Notes: generated by a model from the letters alone, not told the origin. DNA of 64,000 nt from Sphingopyxis sp. DBS4 (GCF_024628865.1 NZ_CP102384.1:631001-695000); one strand, 5' to 3'; numbered from the stretch's first letter, positions 42,712 to 52,546 are shown. Numbers and translations: made by a program.

Positions 42712-44517
42712 ATGCGCCCGTCCTTCATCCTCGATCGCGATAGCGATGCCACGCTGCAGGACCAGATTCGCAAGGGCGTGATCGAACTGATGCGGTCGCA
42801 GGCGTGGCCGGCGGGGCACCGGCTGCCGTCCTCGCGCTCGATGGCCCGCCTGCTCGGCGTCGCCCGCAACACGGTGACGATCGCCTATCAACAGCTCGTC
42901 GCCGACGGCCATGTCGTCGCGCGCGAGCGTAGCGGACTGTTCGTGTCGGGCGACCTGACCGCCGGGCGCATCGGGTTCGGCGAGGTCGCGGGGATCGCCG
43001 AGCGTGCGACGCCGAACGGCGTATCCTGGTCCGAACGCCTGCCGCGCCTGCCCGCGCTTCCCGAGCCGCGGCCCGCCAACTGGCAGCAGTATCCCTATCC
43101 TTTCCTCGATGGCTGTTTCGATGACAGCCTGTTTCCGGTCGACGACTGGCGCGAGGCGGCGAGTCTGTCGCTGAAGCGGCGGCAGGTCGCTTCCTGGTCG
43201 GGAATCGCCGACGACGACGCGGCGCTGATCGAGGAAATCCGAACCAAGATATTGCCGCGGCGCGGCATCTATGCGCGCCCCGACGAGATGTTGCTGACGC
43301 TCGGCACGCATCATGCCCGCGTCCTCGCGCTCGATCTGTTCTGCACCGACGGTAGCTGCGTCGCGATCGAAGACCCCTGCCTGTTCGAACTGCGCGCGCT
43401 GATCGAGGCGCGGCGCGGCGTGTGGACGCCGCAGCCGGTCGATGCTGAAGGCGTGGTGACCGACGCGCGGCTGGCCGATTGCGACCTCGTCATGGTCACG
43501 CCCAGCCATCAACTGCCCACCGGCGCGACCTTGTCGCTCGACCGGCGCCGCGCACTGCTCGCCGCGGCCGACGCGCATGACCTGATCATCGTCGAGGATG
43601 ATTTCGAATGCGAGACCAACTATCTCGACGAGGATTTTCCGGCGATGCGCGGCATGGCGGGAGGCAGCCGCGTCGTCTATATCGCCGGGCTCGCCAAGGT
43701 ACTCGATCCCGGCCTCAGGCTCGGTTTCATGGTTGCCGACCGCGAAGTGATCGCGCACCTGCGCGAACTGCGCCGCCTGTCGGTCAAGCAGCCGCCGCCG
43801 AACAACCAGCGCGCCGCCGCGCAATTCCTGTCGCTCGGCCATTATGATTCGATGATGCGGCGGATCGGCCGCGAATTCCGCACTCGGCAAATCGCGCTGC
43901 GCGACGCACTCAACCATTATCTGCCGCGCTCGATCGCGATCCAGCCGGTGCGCGGCGGGACGACGATGTGGGTGCAGGGGCCCGACGGACTCGACGTCGC
44001 GGACCTTGCCGCGGCGGCCGAGCGGCGCGGGGTGCTGATCGAGCGGGTCGATTCCTATTATGCTGGCACTGCGCCGCCCGGCCTGTTCCGGCTCGGCGTC
44101 ACCAGCCTGCCAACCGGACGCATCCGCCCCGGCGTCGCGGCGCTGACCGCGGCGCTCAATGACGTGATGGCGAAGAAGGCCGAGCCGCCGCCGATCCTGA
44201 CCGGCCGCGCGCTGCGCCGCAAGATGAGCGGCGCGCGGCTCGAATGCCGCACCATCTATGGCGACCCCTGCACCATATTGCTGCTGCCCGACGGCACGAT
44301 GACCGGGCGCGCGGGCCATGCCGACGAAGATATCGACACCGGGCGCTGGTGGATCGAGGGCGACCGCTGGCACCGCCAATGGCAAAGCTGGTCCTATGGC
44401 GAGGCGACCTCGTTCGAGGTCGCGGTCGAGGGCGACGTCATCCAGTGGCTCGGCGCCGGACAGCGCATTGTCGACTGGGCGCTGATCGGTCGCATTGGCG
44501 ATCTGGCACCATCCTAG
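42712..44517 (+). CDS. MocR/GabR-type PLP-dependent regulator with extra C-terminal domain
   Basis: The 601-residue protein has an N-terminal GntR winged helix (SRSMARLLGVARNTVTIAYQ, 42-61) and a fold-I aminotransferase-like domain (about 110-485) with PLP lysine Lys329 in YIAGLAKVLDPGLRLGFM and the aspartate region IVEDDFECE. Bacterial MocR proteins such as GabR sense amino acids or GABA through PLP and activate gabTD. An unusual C-terminal ~110 residues (490-601), rich in Trp and Gly (TGRWWIEGDRWHRQWQSW), is not part of the usual fold. The ATG at 42712 was chosen over earlier non-ATG starts. It likely controls the operon that follows. Confidence 0.9.
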   Translation: MRPSFILDRDSDATLQDQIRKGVIELMRSQAWPAGHRLPSSRSMARLLGVARNTVTIAYQQLVADGHVVARERSGLFVSGDLTAGRIGFGEVAGIAERATPNGVSWSERLPRLPALPEPRPANWQQYPYPFLDGCFDDSLFPVDDWREAASLSLKRRQVASWSGIADDDAALIEEIRTKILPRRGIYARPDEMLLTLGTHHARVLALDLFCTDGSCVAIEDPCLFELRALIEARRGVWTPQPVDAEGVVTDARLADCDLVMVTPSHQLPTGATLSLDRRRALLAAADAHDLIIVEDDFECETNYLDEDFPAMRGMAGGSRVVYIAGLAKVLDPGLRLGFMVADREVIAHLRELRRLSVKQPPPNNQRAAAQFLSLGHYDSMMRRIGREFRTRQIALRDALNHYLPRSIAIQPVRGGTTMWVQGPDGLDVADLAAAAERRGVLIERVDSYYAGTAPPGLFRLGVTSLPTGRIRPGVAALTAALNDVMAKKAEPPPILTGRALRRKMSGARLECRTIYGDPCTILLLPDGTMTGRAGHADEDIDTGRWWIEGDRWHRQWQSWSYGEATSFEVAVEGDVIQWLGAGQRIVDWALIGRIGDLAPS

Positions 44518-44527
44518 TTTGCAAACT
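44516..44527. promoter_or_regulatory. Perfect 12-base palindrome before the amidase operon
   Basis: AGTTTGCAAACT overlaps the MocR stop codon and lies 75 bases before the amidase start. It is a plausible operator for the MocR regulator or another repressor. I did not find a second copy near the MocR start. Confidence 0.4.
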
Positions 44528-44601
44528 GGACCTATCGCAAGCGCCGCATAGCGGACAGATTATCCCCCGGACGCGCCCCGATCGGCGCGCTGGGGAGGAT
44601 T

Positions 44602-45510
44602 ATGACTCATTTCGCTATCGCCGGACTGCAACTGGCCTTGCCGCGCGGCGACAATCTGGACCGCATCGCCGAGGAAGTGCGGCTCGTCCGCCGCCGCTTC
44701 GGCTGGGTCGACATGGTCGTGCTCGGCGAACTCTCCTGCTTTGGCCCCGCTACCGCGAATGCGCAGCCGCTGCCCGGCCCCGCCGAGGACGCCTTTGCGG
44801 CGATGGCGCGCGAACATGGGCTGTGGCTCGTCAACGGCTCGCTGTTCGAGCGCGACGGCGACACCATCTACAACACCGCCAGCGTCTTTGCCCCCGACGG
44901 CAGCATCGCTGCACGGCACCGGAAAATCTATCCCTTCTATCCCTATGAAGAGGGGGTGACCGGTGGCGTCGAGCCGACCATATTCGACGTTCCCGGCGTC
45001 GGGCGCTTCGGCCTCGCCATCTGCTACGACATCTGGTTTCCCGAGGTTGTCCGCTCGCTGATCTGGCGCGGGGCGGAGGTCATCCTCAATCCGGTGATGA
45101 CCAACACCATCGACCGCGACGTCGAATTGTCGATCGTCCGCGCCGCCGCCGCGACCAACCAGGCCTATGTCGTCTCGGTCAATGTCGCGGGCGACCTCGG
45201 CTATGGGCGTTCGTGCGTCGCGGGGCCGGGCGGCGAGATGATCCACGCGGCGGGGGAGGGGCGCGAGGTGATCGCGGTCGATCTCGACCTCGGCTACGTC
45301 CGCCGTTGCCGCGAACGCGGCTGGCACGGGCTCGGCCAGCCGCTCAAGAGCCTGCGCGACGGTCCGCAGCATTTCGAAGCCTTCGACCGCGGGCCCGCGG
45401 CCTCGCCGACGCTCCAGGCGCTCGGCCCGCTCGTTCAGCCTGCTTCTTCGCTCACCGACAAGGATAGCGCCGACGCGCGCGCGATGACACAAAAGGGGGG
45501 AAAACCATGA
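44602..45510 (+). CDS. Nitrilase-superfamily amidase
   Basis: The 302-residue protein has the Glu-Lys-Cys triad of the nitrilase superfamily: Glu43 in LGELSCFG, Lys108 in RHRKIYPF and Cys141 in AICYDIWFPE. Such enzymes hydrolyse amides, carbamoyl groups or nitriles. A GGAGG ribosome binding site lies 6 bases before the ATG. The end overlaps the next gene's start by ATGA. With GabT- and GabD-like genes downstream, an omega-amino amide (as in 5-aminovaleramide or 4-guanidinobutyramide amidohydrolases) is a reasonable substrate class. That is inference. Confidence 0.88.
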   Translation: MTHFAIAGLQLALPRGDNLDRIAEEVRLVRRRFGWVDMVVLGELSCFGPATANAQPLPGPAEDAFAAMAREHGLWLVNGSLFERDGDTIYNTASVFAPDGSIAARHRKIYPFYPYEEGVTGGVEPTIFDVPGVGRFGLAICYDIWFPEVVRSLIWRGAEVILNPVMTNTIDRDVELSIVRAAAATNQAYVVSVNVAGDLGYGRSCVAGPGGEMIHAAGEGREVIAVDLDLGYVRRCRERGWHGLGQPLKSLRDGPQHFEAFDRGPAASPTLQALGPLVQPASSLTDKDSADARAMTQKGGKP

Positions 45511-47867
45511 CCAACACTACGCGACTTCTGGCGACGACATCGCTCGCCTGCACCGGCCTGCTGGCGGCGATGCCGGCAACGGTCTTCGCCCAGGAGGCGG
45601 GGGCCGCGAACGACGGCACCGACATCGTCGTCACCGCGACGCGCCGCGAAGCCCGGACGATCGATATCCCCTATAATATCTCGGCGGTCGGCGGCGACCG
45701 GATCGACGCGAACCAGACGCGCGATCAGGCCGAGCTGCTCCGCTCGATCCCCGGCGTCGCGGTCGTCGATCGCGGCCGGCGCAACGCGGGCGTCATCAAC
45801 ACGGTGACGATCCGCGGCGTCAACGTCGACAGCGCCGCGCTCGGCGACTACGCCGTTTCGGGGGTTTCGCCGGTCTCGACCTATGTCAACGACACACCGC
45901 TGTTCGCTGCCTATCTGCTCAAGGATCTCGACCGGGTCGAGGTGCTGCGCGGGCCGCAGGGAACGCTCTATGGATCGGGCGCGCTCGGCGGCACGGTGCG
46001 CTATATCCTCAAGAAGCCCGTGCTCGGCCGTTTCGAGGGGCGCGTCACCGGCGGCGTCAGCAACGTCAAGGGATCGGACGGCATCGGTTACGAGGCCGAC
46101 GTCGTGCTCAACGTGCCGCTCGGCGATACCTTCGCGATCCGTGCTGTGGGTAGCCGCCAGCATTATCCGGGCCTGACCGACTATGTGAACGTCTACAAGC
46201 TCGACGGCGACGGCATCCCGACCGCGCCCGCCGGGGTGCTCGCGCCCGATGCTGAATATCGCCGCGTCAAGGATGCCGATTTCGTCCATGTCTGGTACGG
46301 CCGCATCGCCGCGCTATGGCAGCCGAGCGACGCGGTCGACCTGACGCTGACCTATAATCACCAAGAGGATAATGTCGGGGGTCGGCGGCAGATCACCCGC
46401 GGGCTCGACGGCTATGGCAAGGCCTATGAAGGCTATCAGAACGGGTCGATCCAGCTCGAACCCTCGACCCGCAACGTCGATTCGGTCGCCTTGGAAGCGA
46501 ATGTCGACCTGGGCTTTGCCACGCTGACCTCCAGCTCCTCCTGGTATGATCATGAGGGCGACAGCGTCAGCGAGAATACCGGCTTCTACGCCAAGGCCGG
46601 CTTCCTCGCCTTCTATTACAACTACCCGCGCCCGATGGCATCGGCGGTGCGCAGCTATCGCGACAAGAGCTTCGTGCAGGAACTGCGTCTCGTGTCGAAG
46701 GGCGGCGGACCGCTCGATTATGTGATCGGCGCTTATTATCAGGACCAGAAGCTCTTTTCGTCGCAGGACAGCTTTCTGCGCGGCTTCAAGCGCTGGTGGG
46801 ACGCCGCGACCGGCCTGCCCGCCGCGGTCGCGAGCGATCAGGATTTCTTCTATCGCCGGCACGAGACGTTCAAGGATCGCGCGCTGTTCGGTGAGCTGAC
46901 ATGGCACGCCACCGATACGGTCGATCTGACCGGCGGGGTGCGCTATTTCTGGAACAAGGCGCATAACGACACCTCGATCGACATTCCGATCTTCCCGTCA
47001 CTGTCGCAGCCGACCGACGCCACTTTCCGCACCAGCGAGGACAAGGCGCTGTTCAAGGGCAATCTGTCGTGGAAATTCGCCGACCGCGGCCTGCTCTACG
47101 CGACCGTGTCGCAGGGCTATCGGCGCGGCGGGTCGAACGCGGTGCCGACGATCGGCCGCTATGCCGAGGATCCGTCGTGGCAGCAGTATAAGTCCGACAC
47201 GCTGGTCAATTACGAGATCGGGGTGAAGGGTGCGCTTGGCGGGCTGACCTATAATCTCGACGCCTTCTACATCGACTGGAAGGATATCCAGCTCAACACC
47301 GCGACTCCGGTATGGGGCTTCTATGTCGTCCAGAACGGCGGCAAGGCCCGCTCGCAGGGGATCGAGGCGCAGATCGAGGGGCGCAGCGGCGGCTTCCACT
47401 ATGCCCTCGGCTATACTTACGTCGATGCGAAGCTGACGCGCGATTTCTTCTCGCCAGATCCCAGCCACACGCTGATCGGGCGCGACGGCGATCGCCTGCC
47501 GGGGTCGGCGCACCACATCCTCACTGGCAGCGCCGATTACAGCTTCGACCTCGGGAACGACACCAGCCTGACGCTGCGCGGCGACGGTTTCTATCAATCG
47601 TCGACGCGCAACGCGATCAGCACCTCGCCCAAATTCAACGTCCGCCTGCCGGGCTTCTCGATCTGGAACGCCTCGGCGACGCTGCGCAAGGGCTCCTATG
47701 GACTGACTTTGTTCGTCAAGAATCTGTTCAACGCGGATGGGGTCACGGGCGTCTTCACCGAGGCCTATATGGGGACGTCGCCGTCGCAGGGCTATTATGG
47801 CAATGGGTCGAAGGATCTGATCACGCTGCCGCGGACGATCGGCCTGTCGGCGGACGTGCGTTTCTGA
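45507..47867 (+). CDS. TonB-dependent receptor 1
   Basis: The 786-residue protein has a signal peptide (residues 1-29, ending VFAQ), a TonB-box-like DIVVTATRRE and a plug domain ending near residue 175 (RVEVLRGPQGTLYGSGALGG). The 22-strand barrel ends with aromatic F (GLSADVRF). It imports a substrate across the outer membrane using TonB energy. The ATG overlaps the amidase stop by four bases, so uptake and cytosolic hydrolysis are linked in one transcript. The substrate is not identifiable from residues. Confidence 0.92.
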   Translation: MTNTTRLLATTSLACTGLLAAMPATVFAQEAGAANDGTDIVVTATRREARTIDIPYNISAVGGDRIDANQTRDQAELLRSIPGVAVVDRGRRNAGVINTVTIRGVNVDSAALGDYAVSGVSPVSTYVNDTPLFAAYLLKDLDRVEVLRGPQGTLYGSGALGGTVRYILKKPVLGRFEGRVTGGVSNVKGSDGIGYEADVVLNVPLGDTFAIRAVGSRQHYPGLTDYVNVYKLDGDGIPTAPAGVLAPDAEYRRVKDADFVHVWYGRIAALWQPSDAVDLTLTYNHQEDNVGGRRQITRGLDGYGKAYEGYQNGSIQLEPSTRNVDSVALEANVDLGFATLTSSSSWYDHEGDSVSENTGFYAKAGFLAFYYNYPRPMASAVRSYRDKSFVQELRLVSKGGGPLDYVIGAYYQDQKLFSSQDSFLRGFKRWWDAATGLPAAVASDQDFFYRRHETFKDRALFGELTWHATDTVDLTGGVRYFWNKAHNDTSIDIPIFPSLSQPTDATFRTSEDKALFKGNLSWKFADRGLLYATVSQGYRRGGSNAVPTIGRYAEDPSWQQYKSDTLVNYEIGVKGALGGLTYNLDAFYIDWKDIQLNTATPVWGFYVVQNGGKARSQGIEAQIEGRSGGFHYALGYTYVDAKLTRDFFSPDPSHTLIGRDGDRLPGSAHHILTGSADYSFDLGNDTSLTLRGDGFYQSSTRNAISTSPKFNVRLPGFSIWNASATLRKGSYGLTLFVKNLFNADGVTGVFTEAYMGTSPSQGYYGNGSKDLITLPRTIGLSADVRF

Positions 47868-47869
47868 CG

Positions 47870-49264
47870 ATGACGGCCTGGCCCGCCGCCTCTCCTCCGT
47901 CAAGCGGCCCCGGCGATTTCGACGCGGGGCTGGCGCGGGCGAGGGCTGCGGCGGTGCGGGGCCGCTATGGTGAGGCGCGCGCGGTCCTCGCCGCGATCGA
48001 GGAACTGGCGTGGGACGACGCCCATGCCTTGCGCCGCCTTGCCGAATATCACGGGCATATGAACCAGCCGGTCGAGGCCGAGCGCTGCTGCGCTCGCGCG
48101 GTCGAACTGGCGCCGGACGATGGCCGCGCGCGCTACGACCTTGCCGCCGCGTCGATCGCGCTCGGCCGGATCGATGCGGCAGAGGCGCATTTTGACCATG
48201 TGATTGCGGAAAATCCGCATGATTGGGACGCCTGGGCCAACCGCTCGACGTTGCGCCGTGCGACCGCGGACAATAATCATGTGGCGGCGCTTGAAAACGC
48301 GCTGGTAGCGGCGGGAAGCGATGCCGAGGCGCGCATCGCGCTCGGCCATGCGCTGGCGAAGGAACTCGAGGATCTCGGCGGCCATGACCGGGCGTTCGCG
48401 GCGCTGAAGGCGGCGGCCGATGCGCGGCGGGCGCGGCTGTCCTATCGTGTCGCCGACGACGTCGACACGATGGCGGCGATCGCCGACGCCTTTTCGGCCG
48501 AGCGCCTGCGCGCGGCTCCGCCGCCGTCCGCCGAACCGGGACCGATCTTCGTCCTCGGCCTGCCGCGCAGCGGGACGACGCTGGTCGACCGCATCCTGTC
48601 GTCGCACAGCCAGGTCGCGAGCCTCGGCGAGATTCAGGATTTCGCACTCGCGCTGATCGAGGGCGCGGGGCAGGCGCGGGACAAGGCCGACCTTATCCGC
48701 CGCAGTGTCGCGATGGACCATGGCGCGCTCGGCCGCGCCTATCGGTCGCGCATCGCCGAGCGTGATCCCGGCGCGCCTTTCGCGATCGACAAGACGCCGC
48801 TCAATTTCCTCTATATCGGCCTGATCGCGCTTGCGCTGCCCGATGCGCGCATCGTCCATGTCCGGCGCGGGGCGATGGATGGCTGCTATGCGATGTACAA
48901 GACGCTGTTCCGCATGGGCTATCCCTTCAGCTACGACCTCGACGATCTCGCCGCCTATCGCATCGCCTATGAGCGACTGATGGCGCATTGGCGCGATGCC
49001 TTGCCCGGCCGGATGATCGAGATCGACTATGAAGCGCTGATTGCCGATCAGGAGGGCGAGAGCCGCCGGCTGGTCGCGGCGTGCGGTTTCGACTGGGAAG
49101 ACGCCTGCCTCGATTTCCACCGCAACCCCGCCCCTGTGGCGACCGCGAGCGCCGTGCAGGTGCGCGCGCCGATCCACGATCGCTCCGTGGGCCTCTGGCG
49201 GCGCTATGCGGCGGGGCTCGCGCCGCTTGCCGAGGCGCTGGGCAGGGCAGGCATCACGCTGTGA
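47870..49264 (+). CDS. TPR-containing sulfotransferase family protein
   Basis: The 464-residue protein has about three tetratricopeptide-like repeats in its first half (DAGLARARAAAVRGRYGEA, AHALRRLAEYHGHMNQPVEA, DDGRARYDLAAASIALGRID). A sulfotransferase domain follows, with the PAPS-binding loop GLPRSGTT (230-237) and a second PAPS site VHVRRGAMDG. TPR-sulfotransferases are common in sphingomonads, but their acceptors are unknown. It starts two bases after the receptor stop and overlaps the serine hydrolase start by GTGA. Why a sulfotransferase sits in a catabolic operon is open. Confidence 0.85.
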   Translation: MTAWPAASPPSSGPGDFDAGLARARAAAVRGRYGEARAVLAAIEELAWDDAHALRRLAEYHGHMNQPVEAERCCARAVELAPDDGRARYDLAAASIALGRIDAAEAHFDHVIAENPHDWDAWANRSTLRRATADNNHVAALENALVAAGSDAEARIALGHALAKELEDLGGHDRAFAALKAAADARRARLSYRVADDVDTMAAIADAFSAERLRAAPPPSAEPGPIFVLGLPRSGTTLVDRILSSHSQVASLGEIQDFALALIEGAGQARDKADLIRRSVAMDHGALGRAYRSRIAERDPGAPFAIDKTPLNFLYIGLIALALPDARIVHVRRGAMDGCYAMYKTLFRMGYPFSYDLDDLAAYRIAYERLMAHWRDALPGRMIEIDYEALIADQEGESRRLVAACGFDWEDACLDFHRNPAPVATASAVQVRAPIHDRSVGLWRRYAAGLAPLAEALGRAGITL

Positions 49265-51357
49265 GATATGGGGCGCTCGCCCTGATCGCGCTCGCGGCGC
49301 CCGGCAGCGCATCTGCCGAGGAATTGCTGCGCAGCGATTTCCAGCAGGGCAGCGCCGACCCGTGGCGCGCGGCAGGCGCGGGCGACGTGCGGCTGACGAG
49401 CTTCGAGGGCAATGTCTCGATGCGCCTCACCGCCGGGGCGAGCGCCGAGGTCGCGGTGCCGGTCGAAGGCAAGCGCCGCCTCTATGCGACCGTGAAGATC
49501 GCCGCCGATGCGCTCGGCGATGACGCCGCCTGCGCGGCCGAAGCCTCGCGCGATGGCGGCGCGACATGGGCGCCGATCCTGTCGGTCGGCAAGGCACGTG
49601 CCGATGCGGTGACGCTGTGGCCGGGCGGACAGGCGCTCGCCGAGGGTGATGGGGGGCTGCGGCTCCGCCTGTCGGCGCGGGGCAAGCGCGCGACCTGCTG
49701 GTTCGACGATGTGGTGGTGACGGGCGTCGCCAAGGCCGAGGTTTCGGGCGCAAGGCCGACATTCGGCCGCGTGGCATTGCTGGCGGGGGAGGGCTTCGAT
49801 AGCCCCGTCGACCTGTCGGCCTTCGCCCCCGCCACTGATGCTGTGAAGCCGCTGGCGAACTTTACGGGCCGCCTGCATCTGGCGGGCGGGCCGATGGCGG
49901 GGTTCCGCCTGATCGTCGAAGAAAAGGGCTATGAGCGCGGCGATACGAGCCGCTCGCTGCCCGATCTCGCCATCGACCTCGTCCAGCACGGCGACGCGCT
50001 GATCCCCGCGCAGCGCGGACTGATCCCATCGACCCATCCCGACTGGAACTGGATCGTCGAGCCGGGCCGCGTCTGGTCGGAGCCCGGCGACGGCGGGCTG
50101 ACCCGCGCCGCGCTGCCCTTCGCGCTGCAGGAGCGGGGCGCCAATTGCACGCACAACGGGATGCTGACCTTCCTGTTCGGCGCGGACGGAACGGTGAGCA
50201 AAGCCGCCTTCGAGATTGCGGGCGAGACTTGCCGCTATCGCAAGTTCGACGCCTGGGGCTTCGCTGCCGCGCGCCTTGCGCCGGGCGCAGTCCGCGACGC
50301 CGACGCGATTGTGCGGCGTCATGAGGAGGCGGTGGCGGCGCGCTTGCCGGTGCGTTCGATCGAGGAACGCCCCGATGCGCTTGCCTTCGCCACCGCGGCG
50401 GGGCCGGAGCCGACCGTCTATGGCGCGGTGGTGGACGGCGTCCATTACCGCAGCGCCTGCGCGACCCGCCACGGCGACTATCCGGCGTGCGAGGCGATCG
50501 ACCTGCCGTCCTATTCGACCGCCAAGTCGGTGTTCGGCGGGGTCGCGCTGATGCGGCTCGAAAAACTCTATCCGGGTAGCGCGGGAACGGAGATCGCCGC
50601 ACACGTCCCGCAATGCGCGCGCGGCTGGGCGGGGGTGACGCTCGAGCAGGCGCTCGACATGACGACCGGCCATTATCGCTCCGACGCCTATATGGCCGAC
50701 GAGGACGATCCGTCGATCGCCGCTTTCTTCGAGCCCGCCGATCATGCGGCGAAGATCGCCTTCGCCTGCACCCATTATCCGCGCAAGGCGCCGCCGGGCG
50801 GCAAATGGGTCTATCACACCTCCGACACCTATCTGCTCGGCACCGCGATGAGTGCGATCTTGCGCGCGAAGCGTGGCGCGAAGGCCGATCTCTACGACGA
50901 TCTCGTCCGGCCACTGTGGGATGGTCTCAAGCTTAGCCCAACGCTGTCGACGACGCGGCGCAGCGAGGATGCGGTCGCGCAGCCCTTCGTCGGTTGGGGG
51001 CTGACCTATCAGCCCGACGACATCGCCCGCCTGTCGCGCTGGCTGATGCAGGGCGCGGACGGGCGGCTCGACCGGCGCCTGCTCGACGCGGCGATGCAGC
51101 GCGCGCCGCAGGGCGGCGGGCTTCCCGCGGGCTTCCCCGGCTTCCGCTACCGCGCCGGTTTCTGGACGCGCGACATGGGCGCGAAGCTCGGCTGCGCCGG
51201 ATCGCTCTGGGTTCCGGCGATGTCGGGGTTCGGCGGCATTTCGGTCGCGATGCTGCCCGGCCGCGACGCGCTCTTCTACAGCTTCGGCGACAGCGATCAT
51301 TGGGATTGGAGCGCGGCCGCCGTGGCGCTTGCCGGAAAGGATGCGCCATGCGGCTGA
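49261..51357 (+). CDS. Secreted serine hydrolase (beta-lactamase class C-like)
   Basis: The 698-residue protein has a signal peptide (MRYGALALIALAAPGSASA) with a GTG start overlapping the sulfotransferase stop. Its N-terminal ~370 residues are a beta-rich region of unknown type. The C-terminal ~320 residues carry a class C beta-lactamase/penicillin-binding-like catalytic domain with the STAK motif (Ser419, Lys422), YHTSDTY as the tyrosine motif and a GFGG segment near the end. It probably acts in the periplasm as an esterase, amidase or peptidase on the imported compound. The start codon, signal and motif were read from the sequence; the role is inference. Confidence 0.83.
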   Translation: MRYGALALIALAAPGSASAEELLRSDFQQGSADPWRAAGAGDVRLTSFEGNVSMRLTAGASAEVAVPVEGKRRLYATVKIAADALGDDAACAAEASRDGGATWAPILSVGKARADAVTLWPGGQALAEGDGGLRLRLSARGKRATCWFDDVVVTGVAKAEVSGARPTFGRVALLAGEGFDSPVDLSAFAPATDAVKPLANFTGRLHLAGGPMAGFRLIVEEKGYERGDTSRSLPDLAIDLVQHGDALIPAQRGLIPSTHPDWNWIVEPGRVWSEPGDGGLTRAALPFALQERGANCTHNGMLTFLFGADGTVSKAAFEIAGETCRYRKFDAWGFAAARLAPGAVRDADAIVRRHEEAVAARLPVRSIEERPDALAFATAAGPEPTVYGAVVDGVHYRSACATRHGDYPACEAIDLPSYSTAKSVFGGVALMRLEKLYPGSAGTEIAAHVPQCARGWAGVTLEQALDMTTGHYRSDAYMADEDDPSIAAFFEPADHAAKIAFACTHYPRKAPPGGKWVYHTSDTYLLGTAMSAILRAKRGAKADLYDDLVRPLWDGLKLSPTLSTTRRSEDAVAQPFVGWGLTYQPDDIARLSRWLMQGADGRLDRRLLDAAMQRAPQGGGLPAGFPGFRYRAGFWTRDMGAKLGCAGSLWVPAMSGFGGISVAMLPGRDALFYSFGDSDHWDWSAAAVALAGKDAPCG

Positions 51358-52523
51358 CCGATACGCTGCCGAAGGTCGCGCCTGACGGCTTGCCCGCCGC
51401 GGTGCTGCTGTCCTTCCTCGCGACAGCCGGGCTCTTCTACGTCAACATCATGGCGGCGCTCGTCACGGGTCTGTCGGACGGGCTCGGCATCAAGCCCGCG
51501 AGCGCCGGACTGATCGCCTCGGCCAATGTCTATGGCGCTGCGGTCGGCGCGCTGATCGCGGTGTTTCTGGTTCGCCGCATCCCGTGGCGCATCGCCGCGA
51601 CCTCGGCGCTGGTCGGCCTGATCGCGGTCGATCTTGTCTCGACGCAGCTCGTGTCGGTGCCGGGACTCACGGTGCTTCGTGCCTGCCACGGCATGATCGG
51701 CGGGCTGCTCGTCGGGATCGCCTTTGCGGTGATCGCGCGCACCCGCTCGCCCGACCGCGTGTTCGGAATGCTGCTCGTCGTGCAGTTCGGGATCGGGGGC
51801 ATCGGCCTTTGGGCGCTGCCGCCGCTCGTGCCGGAGTACGGCACCGGCGTCCTCTTCCTCGCGCTCGCCGCCTTCAGCCTCGCGACATTGGCGATGCTGC
51901 CCTTTCTGCCCGCCTATCCGGTCGTGGTGGAAAGCGCCGGCGCAGCCGAGGCGCCACCGATCGCCCGGAAACCGCTCGCCGCGACGCTTGCCGCCATCTT
52001 CCTGTTCCAGGCGGGCAATATGGGACTCGCCGCCTTCATCATCGGACTTGGGCGGGGCGCCGGGTTGTCGCAGGATTTCATCGGCCCGACGCTTGCCGCC
52101 GCCAACTGGCTTGGCGCGGTGGGGTCGATCCTCGTCGTCGCGATGGGCGCGCGTTTCGGCCGGGCGAGGCCGATCCTCGGCTCGATCGCGGTGACCCTGA
52201 TCTTCACCGCCGCTTTCTGGCGATCGGACCTTCCGGCCGTCTATGTCGCCGCGAACATCGGTTCCGCGATCGTCTGGGCCTTCACCATCCCCTATCTGCT
52301 CGGCCTCGCCGCCGCGTTCGACAAGGTCGGGCGCACCGCGGCGCTCGGCGGCTTCTGCTCGAAGCTCGGGCTGGCGAGCGGGCCGCTCCTGACCGGGCTG
52401 CTGCTCGATCGTGGCGGCTATCCGCTGACGATCGTCGCGGCGGTGCTGCTGTTGCTGGCGAGCGGTCTCGCGGCGGCGTGGCCCGCGCGGCTGCTCGACC
52501 GCGCCCAACCTTCCCAAGCCTAA
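51348..52523 (+). CDS. MFS transporter
   Basis: The 391-residue protein has 11-12 hydrophobic helices in two groups joined by a loop (AAEAPPIARKPLAA). MFS features are visible: the loop AVFLVRRIPWRIAATSALVG and repeated Gly/Ala-rich helices such as ACHGMIGGLLVGIAFAVIART. It is the inner-membrane step for the operon and could import a product released in the periplasm or export one. The gene starts 10 bases inside the serine hydrolase end. GGAAAGG precedes the ATG. Confidence 0.88.
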   Translation: MRLTDTLPKVAPDGLPAAVLLSFLATAGLFYVNIMAALVTGLSDGLGIKPASAGLIASANVYGAAVGALIAVFLVRRIPWRIAATSALVGLIAVDLVSTQLVSVPGLTVLRACHGMIGGLLVGIAFAVIARTRSPDRVFGMLLVVQFGIGGIGLWALPPLVPEYGTGVLFLALAAFSLATLAMLPFLPAYPVVVESAGAAEAPPIARKPLAATLAAIFLFQAGNMGLAAFIIGLGRGAGLSQDFIGPTLAAANWLGAVGSILVVAMGARFGRARPILGSIAVTLIFTAAFWRSDLPAVYVAANIGSAIVWAFTIPYLLGLAAAFDKVGRTAALGGFCSKLGLASGPLLTGLLLDRGGYPLTIVAAVLLLLASGLAAAWPARLLDRAQPSQA

Positions 52524-52546
52524 CCCCCAACCCACGAGGTCCAACG

